Source: Armigeres subalbatus (Eukaryota; Arthropoda; Insecta; Diptera; Culicidae). From it: 64,000 bases of DNA. This document shows, in pieces, positions 32,494-46,890 of the stretch (position 1 is the first letter of the stretch; every line of letters starts with the position of its first letter). The translations under genes and the position numbers were made by a program. Below the pieces are notes generated by a model that worked only from the letters and a program-made list of their open reading frames with translations, was not told the origin of the DNA and did not search any database. The stretch covers positions 51,609,907 to 51,673,906 of the forward strand of contig NC_085140.1 of NCBI RefSeq assembly GCF_024139115.2, given 5' to 3'.

Positions 32494-35400
32494 GTACATA
32501 CCTGTCCAATCGTATGGATTTTATCCTTCTTTGCCATTTAGGATTTAGCTCCCCTATCCTCGCCAGCAAAAGATGTTCCGGACAGCGACGACAGCGACAA
32601 TCTTTATCTAGTAACTATCTATAAAATATCTAAAATATCTAAAATATCTTTTGTTTTTCGCCATCGTTTCATCGGAAACGAAAGATGATCAAACGTCAGC
32701 AACCCTTATACGATGGGATGGGAAGGGCCTTTTCATGTGACATCATGATGCTGAGACTGAACTTGTTTATGCTGTCAGTTTTGAATTTGTGTCTTGCACT
32801 GAAAACCAAAACTACCCAAAAGTGGGTTGTTTGCAATCAAAACCGTGGTTTGGGCCAATAACCCAAATTTGAGTAAAATGACTTTTCTGGCACTAAACGC
32901 TTAGTTAAGATTACCTAAAATTAGGTTTTTATTTTACCTAAAATTAGGTAATGGATGTTTACTAGAAATTTCGGTTAAAATTAGCGATAATTCTCGTTTC
33001 TTTTTACCTACTTTCAAGTATTTGACGTTTTCAGACGATGACGTTATTTTTTACCTAAAATTAGATTTTTCTTGACTTTGTAAAAACAAGTGCTTCTGCC
33101 GGGTCTTTTCCTATCAAAATCTTCTTGTTCCTGCCGCGGAATCCTTCGGGCAATATCGAGATAATCAGCGATTTGAAACTGATGGTAAGTGGTTGATTGA
33201 TAAGGGACAACTTCCGGGATCAATATTGCTTTTTGCATTGAAACTTTTCGTTTCGTCACTGAAACCATTGACACTTGTCTTCAGCGACTGCTTCCGCGAT
33301 AGAGCATTTGCACATTTGATACACTCATACATCTATATTGCTGTCAAAATGTGCATTTGACAATTAAATTTCCAGCTAAAAGTTCTATTTTTTGACACCG
33401 ATGCACTCACACAACCAATCGACATCAGTTGTCAAAAAATCAGGAGTACCAACTTGACCACTATCTCCTTGTCGCCGAGTCTGGCGCTGAGTGCTCGGCG
33501 CGGAAACCCAAAGGTGGGAATAAAATTTTGGGGCTTATGCGCAATATATTAACTTCTATTTATTTTCAGAATTACGGAAAATGGTTTTTTGGTCTCACAT
33601 TTCCGAAAAACTTCCAAAATGGATCATGGCTCGACCGCCTGTCACCTTCAATAAGGTCTCATTTGCAGTGCACGTTGTTGGTTGGGAATGTCGGTAACGG
33701 GTTTGCTCGCTGGCATTCGGACGATGATCAGCCGCCCTTAACGTGGGAAACAGACGCTCCTACCATGAGGAACAGACGCTCCATCCATGAGGAATAGACG
33801 CTCGATCAGGTTAACACCGCCGGAGTGGAGCCAACCCCCTACCTGTTAGCATACGACCATAGTTTCTACCGGGATTAGTTACCTGATCTTCCCAACGCTT
33901 CCAAGACGCTCGATCAGGTGAGCACCTCCGGAGAGGAGCTGACTACACCCCCCCTTATAGCAGACGACAATAGTTCCCACCGGGGTTAGTTACCAAAGGT
34001 CTTCCAAAAGAGTGCTCGTATCCCGGCCAGCACCACGGGTAGGTAGGTCAGTGGCTAAGGACCCAGCATTTGCAATGCCATACAACAGGGATCATATTCC
34101 GGTGGAAATTTATTCGATTTCTGAATTCTTCTCAATAAAAATAAATGAATCAATTGAAGAATTTTGTTTTCTTTAAACAAAACACTAAATAATAACCGAA
34201 TATTCGGTAATTTTCAACGTTTTTGTGTGACCAAAACAAACAACCAAAACCTATTTTTAGGTAAAATAAACGATCGAAATCGGTAATTTTTAACGATAAT
34301 TCTTGATAACCACCACTACCTAACTTTAGGTAATCGATGATTACCTACAGTTTAGGCAGGAACTAATAACCGGGACATCTTTGTCCCGAAGAACGGATTA
34401 AAAATTCATGCAACCTCAAAAGAGCTGACGAGACCAGCACCGCCAGAGGCGCTAGTGTATTTTACTCACATTTTGGTAAATGTATTTAGAAGTGTTTGCT
34501 GTGAGTTTTGACAGGTTCTTAACCTCAACACTTGTACCGCCAACCTTATTGTTTACGTTTATTTATGTTTTCCGTCCAACGTATAAACATTAAATTCCGG
34601 TGATGAAAGTGTATACTGGTGCTGGCTGAGTTATTCGAAGCAGAATTTCCAGCGCTCAAACTGAACTAGAGCGACCACTACGACCCATTCGATGCACCAG
34701 CTACTAATGCGCTACGCCAAGACTATTGCCGATTTTGGCACGAATATGTTGGATTTCTGTGCAATGCGTTGGAAATGCAAAGAGCTGGCTACCGATAATG
34801 CAGAACGTGCCGAACCAAATCACTGGGACGAACACCTACGGCGATGGGAAATTACTGCAAGTGAACTATCAGGTTAGTCTCCGTTTTATAGTTTGGATTT
34901 AGTCATCCTGGGTAGATGTTTTTCTTATCCAATTTGAACCAAAATAATATTTCATGGCTGCTTCTGGAGCGATTGTTGTCATGATTTTAAGAATCTACCC
35001 TCTTGACGATTCTGCAAGCTCACATAATCACATCTACAAATCATCTTACATACATTTTATTCTTTTCGCAGCTCAATCTGATGAAGCATTCGTGCAAACA
35101 AGCAAAAACAGAGTGGACGCAACCCAAATTAAAAGCTATCTCTAAATGCAATTCGAAGAAAAAAAACGCGGTCTGACTGTCAGAAATTTAAAAGCTCAAT
35201 GAAGGAACCTACCACCACAGTGAGATTGGAGATGCATTCGGTTCTGCAGGCTTTTTTTCGGTGCCACCAAAGTCGATTAAAAGACCAAACAAATAATGGA
35301 ACAGGGGAAATTGGCTTTGAAAACTTGTCTCCGAAGAAGAAGTTTATTCAGTATCCTGCTAGTCCGGCCAAGAGCTCTACTGCAACGCCTGAACAAGCGC

Positions 35401-37007
35401 ACAGAGCTCTCAGCTGAAAACAATTCCAGCGTTGTTGAACAAAGCATGCGAACCCTGGCCAATCAAGCTCCCACACTAGCAGTGAACCCAGGCAAGCATG
35501 TGGCGGCGGCCAAAGCAACTGGCTTTAGACGACCCAGAGCAAAAGCGCACGTTAAGCCGAGTTGAGGACATCCCTTAACAAGCAGAATCGTTTCGGCAAA
35601 TTGGTTTGAGAAGGTTTGCCAAGAGGACAACTTTAAGCCACCGGTGCCCCCGAGTTCAACCACCGCTACCCGTAACCCGAAAGAACTTGTACAAAAGAAA
35701 TCTGGCACAAATTAAAACCATAATAAACCCCAAACCTTCAATTACTATTCAGCAATCTTTCGCCCTAGTCTGCCCAGAGCCCTACCGATGCGCTTGCAAT
35801 ACTGAACCCTAGGTTTCCCCCATTATTTCGTATCCCGAACCCAAGGTTTGACCCGACCCAACGGCGATCTTCTTAGCAATTCATCAGCATATGGGGCCAT
35901 CCAGTGTCGCAAATCGGCCACAAAGTGTTAGAATAAATCCGATTATTGTTGAACGATCATCGGTACATGTTCCTTCGATGTTCATAACTATTTACGCCAC
36001 TGTTCCTCGACTGTCCCGATCGTTTGTGTCGTTGCGAATCCTTCAAGTCCTTCCAAGCCAAGTCCAATCCTATGATGATAAGTTTTGTGGCAGCAGACAA
36101 ATATTACGCGTGGTTAACCAAAGACCAATTCCAATCAGAGTCCAGCAATTGAGTAACCACTACGATCGCTATTGATTGGATTTGCCCACGTTTTTGATCA
36201 ATATGTGGTTACATATTTGGTTGCAGTGCCTTACGGAGTTACCAAATTATACAACGCTTCAAGGCAAAATTGACTGCCCCGAAATTATTCTGAAATGAGT
36301 ACTTGAATTTTCGACCTAGGACACTATGAAATAACGTAATGCTGAAGAAACCTGTTTGAAGAACAAATTACGGACAACGTGGAGTTGTTGGTTGGTGTAC
36401 AACGGGCATTCAACGAGGTTGCCCCAGGGTTTTTCTGTTATTCTGTTATTATCAACGTATCCCCAAGCCTCAGCAAATATGCGAAATTTTAACACTAGCC
36501 AACTATCTTTGGAGTTCAGTGTAGGACCTGTGCTGAAACCTATCAGAACAGCCTGAACCACCTTCGATTGGTAAAATCTTATATAAATGACAATTATATT
36601 AATGTAATATAAGACAAAATCTTATGTAAAATGTAAAGTGAAAGGAAAATGTAATAATCTACTGGCAAATCTCACCAGTGATTGGTGATTGTTGCACTAA
36701 CTCTCTAATTCATTGGTAGGTATCAAATGAAATTATATTTCATAAGAAATAAATTTAAGATTGGATAGTTACTAAAATTATTGATTGTGCTAGTTTACAT
36801 CATTCTGTTTTAGAAAGTGCGTTTCATTGCATAGCATAAGGGTTTACTTTGCTTTTGGGATGGCCGCCTCCAACTTGCTGTCCAGATTATGATTTCTTCA
36901 ACAGGATGTCGCTTAAAATAGAGTTATTAAAAATAAATTATTTGTGGCAAGAGTAATTAGTTAATTGTTCTTGACACTAGGATCTATTCGCTAAAAAAAA
37001 CTTACGC

Positions 37008-40000
37008 GGATACATTCGTGCAGACAATCGTTGTAACTAAATTTTCAAATGGCTATATCTCAGTGGTTTTTCAACCGATTTTCTCAGTTTTTTCACCAAC
37101 CTCTTAGCCATCTCTTCTAGTTTGTGGAAATTACAAATTGTATCTAGGGGAGTGAAGCAAAGGATTTAGAAAAATGCGACTTTGGAGATATACCCATATT
37201 TTATTACCAAAAATGATATAAATTTATATAGTGATGATGGCAATATTGAAATAACACATAAAATACATCACCTGGAACATAAGAACACATGCTGGGCATC
37301 CCTACGATGGAAATTCGGTACCTGATGGAACCACTTTGTACTACAGGATGTATGAAGCTTCAGAAAATGTTCTCAAGCATGTTGTCTTCTGTGAACTTGT
37401 TAGAATAAATGTAAACTATACACGAAACATGTGTGATAATAAATTATGATGATCTAGGATCTCCGAACTGTCCTGGAATTTGAATCAAACGGTCTACCGA
37501 ATCAACCAAGGCTTCCATGATGTCCCCAGCCGCGGTATCAACCCAATTATGCCCTCCGAGTATTTATCTTTTACTTACGTCTCAAATCCAGGCATATGAG
37601 ATGTTGTAAGATCTCCTAATGGTTCTAGAGTTTGAATCAACCAAGGCTTTCATGATGTCCCCTGGCGCGGTACCAACCCAATAATTTCCTCCGAGTATTT
37701 GTCTTTCACTTGCGTCTCAATACCAGACATATGAGATGTTGTAAGATCTTCAAATTGTCTTGGAGTTTGAGTAAAATGGTCTGTCGAATCAACCAAGGCT
37801 TTCATGATATCCCCAACCACGGTATCAAACCAGTTATGTCCCCCGAGTATTTGTCCTCACTTGTGTTTACAATCCAGGCATATGAGATGTTGTAAAATCT
37901 CCAAATTGTCCTGGAGTTTGAATCAAATGGTCTATCGAATCAACCAAGGTTTCCATGATATTACCCGCTGCGGTATACACCCAGGTTTTTTTTTACACGG
38001 TTTGGTTTTTGTCGTTTAAGACCTTCAACGTCAATGAAACAATGAGTTAGCCCCACAAAAAATTCGCAAAAAATCAAAGAAAATTCAGGGGGTATTAAAA
38101 AGCTGTGAATGTTCGGGTTAACCGAGAAATTAAAGAATTCCAACCGAGTAAAAAAAAACCCTGGTGTACACCCAATTATGTCCTCCGAGTATTTGTATTT
38201 CACTTGCGTCTCAAGTAGAGGCATATGAGATGTTGTAAGATCTCCACATTGTCATTGAGTGTGAATCAAATGATCTACCGAATCAACCAAGGCTTCCATC
38301 ATGTCTCCAGCCACGGTATCAATCCAATTATATCCTCCGAGTATCGCATCTCGCATCTTCATGTACAAAACATGTGCATGGGCTTGGAGGACGCGATTGG
38401 CTGCACACTTTTGCTAGAACATATGGCATTTTGAGGGACTTGGAACATGTCATTTTCATGAACAAAGTTTGTACATGAGCTCGGATGACGCAAATGGAAA
38501 CACACCTTCGCTGGAGAGATAGTTCCAGGCAAGGCTGATTTGATTGACTGTTTGATTCCTGCTCTAGGGCAATTCGGAGGATCGCAAGTAAAACATGAAT
38601 ACTAGGAGAACACAATTGGAGTGATAACGTTGCTAAGGACATCATGCAAGTCGGGGTTAATTTGGTAAGAAATCTAAATACACTTAGCGCCAATTTCTTC
38701 ACCTCCGCTTAACTCTTAAGCGGTGCTTATCCATATGCCTAAACCTGGTTTAGGCACTAAGCGGAGGTGAAGAAATCGGCCCTTAGTGGACATAATTGCG
38801 TTGATATCGTGGCTAAAGACGTCATGGAAGCCTTGGTTGATTCGGTAGACCATTTAACTTAAACTCCAGGACAATTTGGAGATCTTATAACATCTTATAT
38901 ACATGCTTTTGAAAGGTAAGTACAAGACAAATATTCAGAGGACATAATTGGGTTGATACCGCGGCAGGGGGACATTATGGACGCCTTGGTTGATTCGATA
39001 GACCATTTTACTCAAACTCGAAGACAATTTGGAGATCTTACAATATCTCATATGCCTGGAATTGAGATGCAAGTTAAAGACAAATATTCGGAGGACATAA
39101 TTGGGTTGATACCGCAACGGGGAATATCATGGAAGCCTTGGTTGACTTGGTGTGCCGTTTGATTCAAATTATACTATTTAACAAAGACAAATATTCAGAC
39201 GACATAATTGGGTTGATACCGCGACAGGTGACATGATGGAAGCCTTGGTTGATTTGATAGACCATTTTACTCAAACTCCAAGACAATTTGGAGATCTTAC
39301 AATATCTCATATGCCTGGAATTGAGATGCAAGTTAAAGAGAAATACTCGGAGGACATAATTGGGTTGATACCGCAGCGGGTAATATCATGGAAGCCTTGG
39401 TTGACTTGGTAGACCGTTTGATTCAAATTCCAGGACAGTTTTGAGATCCTAGAACATCATAATTTATTATCACACATGCTTCGTATATAGTTTTCATTTA
39501 TTTTAACAAGTTCACGGAAGACAACATGCTTGAAAACATTTTCTGAAGACTCATATATCCTGTACCGTCGTCGGGGGTGACAACGGGTCAAATGGGGATG
39601 ATAATGGGTCACTGTTTCAAGTACTTAAAATGCTTGTAGAATAGATTAAATGTATCTGAGACCTACACACTTAATTTTTTACTAAACTTTTACCGAGTTT
39701 CGCACAGCCGTGCCCCAGCAAACATGTTTTTTGCCGAGGTTTATGTCAAAATTGCTGAAAATCGGCAAATAATTTGCCGAAAATCAGCTAAGAAACGCCA
39801 TTTTGCCGAGATATCAGTTTTATTTTGCTGGGAAGACGGCTGTGCGGATTTTTGCCGAGCTGCAAAATTAAAAACTGAGTGTGTAGATACCTTGAACCAT
39901 TTTGCTATCCGACCTCCAGGCTGCCGGTGAGAGCGATGACCTATTCTCATCCCACATACCCATTGTCACCCCCGATGGCGGTAATATAAAGTGGTTCCAT

Positions 40001-40960
40001 CAGGCACAGAATTATCATCGTATGGATAGTAGGGATGCTCAAAATGTGTTCTTATGTTTCAGGTGATGTCTTTTATGTATAATTCCAATATTTTTATCAT
40101 CACTTTATGAATAGATATTATTTTTGGTAATGAAATATGAGTATATCTCGGGGTCGTACACTTATTACGTAAGCAATTTTTCTGGGTTTTTCGAAACCCC
40201 CTCCCCCCTATGTAAGTTTTTTTTTCATACAGATGAATTTTTATTAATATGGAGCGTAAGATATTGACCGACCCCCCCTCCCCCCCTAAGTGCTTACGTG
40301 ATATGTGTACGGCCCCTAAAATCGCATTTTTCTAAATCCGTTGCTTTACTCCCATAGCTTTAGTAAAAAATTGAACACTCCTAGATGCAATATTTTGTAA
40401 TGTCCAGAAACAAGAAGAGATGGCTAAGAGGTTGATGAAAAAACTGAGAAAATCGTCAAGAAAATTATTTTGAGCTTTTTAGTGGAATGTCTTCACTTGT
40501 CATAAGACGAGTTTGTACAATCTCATTTAATTCCACCACTTAATTGTACCTTGACAGATACGTATTTCGACCTCAACAGTAAGGTCGTCTTCAGTGTCTC
40601 GTACTTGACGACGACTAAGGGCGAAGTCAGAGTAAACGCGACGTGCGATGCGACGCGACGCGACAGTGCAATTTGACAGCCTGTTGATAATGATTGTTAT
40701 TCTTTACGTGAGTCGCGTCGCGTCGCATCGCACGTCGCGTCTACTCTGGCGGGCACCTAAGTCGAGTCAAGTACGAGACACTGAAGACGACCTTACTGTT
40801 GAGGTCGAAATACGTATCTGTCAAGGTACAATTAAGTGGTGGAATTAAATGGGATTGTACAAACTCGTCTTATGACAAGTGACAAAATCGGTTGAGATTA
40901 TGAGATATAGCCATTTGAAAATTTAGTTAATACAACGATTTTATGAACGAATGAATCCTA
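37008..40960. mobile_element. Foldback-type element with inverted subrepeat arrays (unit 2)
   Basis: Counterpart of 20365-24332, with nested elements at 38687-38782, 39565-39981, 40150-40316 and 40456-40883. One inverted subrepeat near 38951-39010 differs from unit 1 and instead matches another subrepeat of the same array, as gene conversion or unequal exchange would produce. Confidence 0.75.
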
Positions 40961-42119
40961 TTGGTTATTAGGTTTTGAAAAAAAATATGGTGAACACAAA
41001 TGACGAATGAAGTACATATACAAATAATCATATGATAAACATTTTAATAAATGTCAAAACCTAATCCCAACTGCCCCGAAACAGTTATCACCACACCGCC
41101 GCCACATGGCACCCATGGGCGATGCCCTCCACCGCCTTGACGACCTTCAAAATTTCACTTGAAAACGAAAAAGGTACCTGACTACCCTGTCGGTAACATA
41201 AGGGAAACACGTGACAACCATGCCTCACGCGACAGTGCAGCAAATCAGCAATACACCGAATCGGGAGCTGCCCACAATATACTGTAAAACGCAGAGTTTA
41301 CACCCCGTCTTGCGTTATGCGATGCTGGAAACAAGCTCCTTATTATCTTATGCTTAGAAAATAAAACCTAGCGGCACAGAAAGTCGACAAAATACAACGC
41401 AGAGTTATACCACAAACATATTTAGTTATAACCTCTCTTGCGATATTTCGAAGATAGATTTGATATTATTATAAGGCAGCATCCATAAATTACGTAACAC
41501 TTTGAGGAGGGGGGAGGGTTGCTCGAAATGTGACAATCCATAAATTTTCAGATGCTTCATACAAAAAGTGTGACATGGGGAGAGGGAGTGGCCAATTTTT
41601 GCGTTACGTAATTAATGGATCTTCCCTAAGTTTAGGATATTACATTAAGCAAGGCTTCAAAAACGAAATTCCTGGATTAAAATAAAACGATTCAATCAAA
41701 CTATTATATAGGTATATGTTCCGTTGATTTATTTGTCCTCGCCCGGCGGACACCTGATCTGGGCACTTATTTCTTTCAAATATTATTTCAATTCTCGTAT
41801 GCCCCCCACATTATTTATTTATAAGTGCTGACCACAATACAGAAGATTATGAGCAGAAAGGAGGTAGGCACAACTTCTAGAAATCAACCACCGCCAACGA
41901 GGTTGCCCCAGGTTTTAACAATGTTTTCATTATCATGACTTTTATTAGTATTAATTAGAATAAGCATCGTTAGGACCTGAGTCGTCTGTTGATGTATCAA
42001 ACAACAATATGGTCCACGTCCACGTGTGGGAACGTGCCCGTTTCACCTCACCTCTTAGATATTTCTCAAAAGTATAATTTTGATATAAATCCTCAATACA
42101 ATCTTTGAATACATTAAGG

Positions 42120-42537
42120 CAGAGCTTCCAAAACTTTTGGGTATGCGACCCACCTATCAAAATTATATATGTCTCGCGACCCACCTATAAAAAAGGCATT
42201 TTACCAAGTAGTATTAGGCATTAATTGAATCAGAATGTCATCTGTTTCGGCTTCTTCCACATACAAAATATTCACGTTACCTGTACAAATGCAAAAAATG
42301 ACGAACATGGTATTGTTTGTCAAAATGTTAGCGTTTTTATTTTACTACATTAGGGGACAGCTTTTAGGCATAAATGTTTGAATAAAATAGCGTGGTGATG
42401 GATATTTAAAATAAAATGCGGTTTGAACTTGAAATAATGTTCCTGAAAAAATGATCAAAAGGTTCGGCATTCGAGCTGCAATTAATATTTGTTCTGCGCG
42501 ACTTCTGGGGTCGGGATCCACAGTTTGGGAAACCATG
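42120..42537. mobile_element. Non-autonomous hAT element (unit 2)
   Basis: Counterpart of 25475-25895, flanked by the same CATTAAGG (42112-42119 and 42538-42545). Confidence 0.85.
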
Positions 42538-45500
42538 CATTAAGGTTTTGATCCTTGAGGATGATAGGGATTTATTTAGACGATTTCTATTTTAGAAGCT
42601 TAAATACTGTACCTAAAAAAATAGATCACCATGGCATTTCAGTGAATTCAATTATTAATAAACAGAGTATTTTTGAATTTTAGTAATAAAATATGTCGTA
42701 CTCCTATTATCTGAAATAACCAACGATCCAGATCTCCCCTGCTTGGGCTCACAAGTGACAGATGAGAACGATACCTGCAGAGCAATTCGATACGTGCGAT
42801 CCTTTCCTCTACAAATGATCGGGAATGGCGCTGTTACGAACTGTCTTCTCAGGTAGGGATGGGGCCGGGTGCAGTCCCTGGAAAGTGACAGTGTTTACCA
42901 CTTGGGCCAACTCCGGCGGCAGTTTTCAATGTGCAGATACAGTCGCTCGGATGCGATACTCAACCAACGAGGTGGGAATCGTGGGCTTCCCGCTGTCCGA
43001 TTGGTTGTCCTCGATGCAATCCTTGGAGAAAACTTTTCACTCACTGTGGCGGCCATAGTTTGAAATTTGGACCAAATTCCTTAAAATTACTTTCTACTCA
43101 TGTGACCGACAGGACCAACGATACATCAAATCCATTTCTGGAGTAAGTTTTATGGTAGCGCACAGTCCAGCTGTATGAAAATCCCGATTGTGTCATCGTT
43201 GTCATCATTAAACCCTTTTCTTCGATCGTGGCTTCGGAAAGGTTAAGCAATTTCAGAGTTAATAGCGTCCATGCGATTCGGACTTGAAGAATCCGCCTGC
43301 GCGAAGGGAAGTCATCAAAGGATGCAGAAATATCCGAAGAAAAATTCAGCCGCTAGGCGCGATTCTTGCAAGGACGCTGCTGTGCTGCCGTGTTTAAGTC
43401 CAGATCCGGCTGTAGAGCGTAATTGTAAAACCGGATAACCGCTGACGAGCGTCCTTGGAACGGAAATTAAATCAATGTTATTTCAAGTTTTATATTGAAA
43501 ATTACTAACGAAATACTTACAATCAAAGAGAGAAAAAAACCGGGCGTTTGACAAGCATAACATAAACATCATGCTGTCAGTAATGCACGGTGAGAGAAAC
43601 ACGCGAAAAGTGACAGCGTCTTTAGTGTCTTTTCAGTTGTATACCTACACGGTTAATGATTTGTTTCATTAATGGGTACTATTTTATTGTTGATATTATT
43701 TCACCGTGAAAAATTCACCCATTTTCTTGAAAAGCTTTTCAAGAAAATGGGTGAATTTTTCACGGTGGAATAATATCAATAACATAGTACCCATTAATGG
43801 GTAAAGTCATCTAACCGTGTAGGATTCCTACACCGATTGAGAATTAAGCGCAACACGAGAAAATCGCGACTGTCGGATCCCGGTATTAGTCCCTGGTAGC
43901 GGGACTGACAGGCGACCAAATTTGGTAGCGCGGTAAGAGCGCTGCTATTTGATGTATTGCGCATAAGCCCCAAAATTTTATTCCCACCTTTGGGTTTCCG
44001 CGCCGAGCACTCAGCGCCAGACTCGGCGACAAGGAGATAGTCGTAAAGTTGGTACTCCTGATTTTTTGACAACTGATGTCGATTGGTTGTGTGAGTGCAC
44101 CGGTGTCAAAAATAGAGCTTTTAGCTGAAAATTTAGTTGTCAAATGCACATTTTGACAGCAATATAGATGTATGAGTTGATGAAATGTGCAAATGCTCTA
44201 TCGCGGAAGCAGTCGCTGAAGACAAGTGTCAATGGTTTCAGTGACGAAACGAAAAGTTTCAATGCAAAAGCAATACTGTCAAACGTCACCGGTACGGAAT
44301 ACAGCAACCCAATTGAGAGCCGAAAATAGTGACCTATACAGAAACGAGTGACGAAACTAAAATGACAGCGCTGCGCGAGTGATTAAAATGCTCGCGACCG
44401 ATAATGATGCCACAGACAAACAGACGTAACAGCTTAAATATTTTTCTGAAAAATCCATCGTTCAACTCCTCTACCACCATCTTGCGAGAATGTTACACGA
44501 AACAATGATTCATATGACATTGTCACCAGAAGGCGCTGAAGTGAAATGTCAAACTCGAAGGATTAAGTTAAAAGATATTTTAGTTACTAGATAAAGATTG
44601 TTGCTTCGGTTCCCTTTGTTCTGCTGTCCGAAACATGTGTGGTACTAAACTGTCAAATCGTATGTATTTTTTCTTCATTGACATTTAGATCCCCTACCCT
44701 CGCCAGCAAAAGATGTTCCGGACAGCAACAATCTTTATTTAGTAACTAAAATATCTTGTATCAAGTTAGTTAAGGATCAGCGGGGGGATACTGTATACAA
44801 TTTCGAAAAAGTGAAAAACACCCGAATAAAAAAGTCCAATAGAATTACAATAAAAAGTATTGTAACAATACGATAAATTTAATTGTAATTACAATAAACT
44901 CTATTGTGGCTCACAATAGAATAACAATTAAGAATATTGTTTTCCACCATAAATCCTATTGTAAATGGAAGTTTTACAATAGAAAATAGGGGTTGTTAGT
45001 TACCGTAACAATAAAAAAATCGTTTGTTTCTCGAACAAATTTTTGCAATTACAATAGAATTTATTGTAATTCTATTGTCAACATTTTTCTGTCAATAGAT
45101 TTTATTGTACGTTTATTGGAACAACAATAAGGAAAATTAATTGGTACAATAGAAGAACAATAGAATTGGTTGTTCATAAATAAAATCTATAGTAATTTTA
45201 TAATATTTTAATGTAATTCTATTGTATTTTCTATTCGGGTACTCCTCGGTAATAATAAATCTAGATTGCTTTGAGAATAGGTCGTATGTGCAAAAGAGAG
45301 ATTCTCTTTGATCACGCTCTCTTTCGCTAATATATCGGCTAGTTTGGCATGTTTTGCTACATTTCTACTTCAGCATGATAGACAAAGCTATTGTCTTTGT
45401 ATACCTGCCAAGAAATTCGAAGTAAACTGTTGTATAGTTTCGTAATAATCGAAAGAGAATAGATCCAAAGAGAGACTCTCTTTTGCACATACGACCTATT

Positions 45501-46564
45501 TTCAAAGCACTCTAGAAATATGAAGGATCGCATTTTTTAGGTATGAGCCTGTTCATATATTACGTAACGTGGAAAATGTTGTTTTTGAGAACCCCCCATC
45601 CCCTCGTAACAATCCATTACAATTTTCAGAACCATCCCCACCCCTATGCGTAACGCGTAACAAATGCTATTTTATGAAAAAGATCCTAATTTGTGTAGAA
45701 TTTGAAGGTTCCGTCGACGATGCAATAAATTATTATCTATTGTATGATTCATGCTTTTTTAAAGATAATGAATATTTTTGGAATATTTTTTTTTTTCAGT
45801 GAAAATAACTTCTTCCGCGTAACAATATTTCGAAGGACCCCCACTGCTATATTTTGCGTAATAAAGCGTAACAAAAATCGAACAACCCCCCACCCCCTAT
45901 TGCGTTACGTAATATTTGAACAGACTCCATTTTTATTTAAATTGATTAGTACTCCGAAAATTGAAAGTACTCCGAAAATTAGTATTCCAATTTTACCGTG
46001 CGTAAAACCTTAAAATGGGTATTTTTTATCTCATTATGGGTTTATATTTTTCTGTGTAGCTACATTTTCTTCCGGTGTACGATGGAAAAGGCCTTTTCAT
46101 GTGACATCATGATGCTGAGACTGAACTTGTTATAAAACTGAATGCTGTCAGTTTCGAATTGTGTCTTGGGAGAACATAACCTTGTCATCCGAGAGCATTT
46201 CATACCGAAATAATCATATGTGATAACTATTTGAATATTTACTATTTTTTGCGAAGTTCAACCGTTTTGAAATTCAATAGTGAACAAAAAGAAAACATTC
46301 TCCATCGAATGCAACTTGCTGCGGTAAAATCGATTAAGGTTTAGTACTAGAAAAGTTGGCTAATGTTTTAGTGTGCACACACATACGCACACACACACAC
46401 GGACACACACACGGACAGACAGACATTTGCTCAGTTCGTCGAGCTGAGTCGATTGGTATATAACACTAGGGTCTACGAGTCCTAGATAAAAAGGTCGTTT
46501 TCGGAGTGAAATGATAGCCTTTTCGGTACAACTTTGTTGTACGAGAAAGGCAAAAAGTGAGAAG

Positions 46565-46890
46565 ATTTGGTTTGTGTTTCAGTGAGGTGGCGGTTGCGTG
46601 GAAGGTGTCCATTGGAAGCAGAAAACACGGAGAAAATGAAGCTGATTCGGTTAATCATAACCGTTCACTACCGACGATAAATCCGATGGAAGTTAAAATT
46701 GTGATAATTCGTCCGGTTGATTTCGCGAAAAACCGAGAGAAGATACGGGATTTGTCTCATGTGTTACAGTGAGGCGGCGGTGGTAGTGACACCCCAACGG
46801 ATGCGAAATAACATGTGGACAAAACGAAGCTGATTCGTCGTATAAACCATTCCCTACCGACGGAAAACCCAATGGTTAGTTTGAAGTCAG
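46565..46890 (+). repeat. Two exon-like units with splice-donor-like ends
   Basis: Two tandem units each contain GTGAGGYGGCGGT and a later CGAAGCTGATTCG or related word plus CTACCGACG. The second ends CCCAATGGTTAGT, donor-like. A third relative is at 12445-12620. No continuous reading frame joins them. Confidence 0.45.

Larger units (their letters stand above)
33225..44274. mobile_element. 11-kb segment bounded by 320-bp inverted repeats (unit 2)
   Basis: Counterpart of 16581-27654. The arms are 33225-33545 and about 43955-44274. The interior content and order are the same as in unit 1. The 122-codon frame at 33429-33797 is open here but split in unit 1 by A-run length differences, so it is not reliable as a gene. 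Confidence 0.5.
29920..46556 (+). repeat. Large tandem duplication, unit 2 (~16.6 kb with insert)
   Basis: Direct repeat of 15321-29919. Corresponding features lie about 14.6 kb downstream before 30.45 kb and about 16.64 kb downstream after 32.5 kb, because of the element at 30458-32493. It ends after CGAGAAAGGCAAAAA, beyond which the sequence is unique to the right flank. Confidence 0.9.

Noticed and set aside
33429..33797. 122-codon open frame as a gene
   Set aside because: It covers the 320-bp inverted repeat. The unit 1 copy is broken by shorter A-runs, and part of the frame is also found as non-coding sequence at 27.3 and 60.4 kb.
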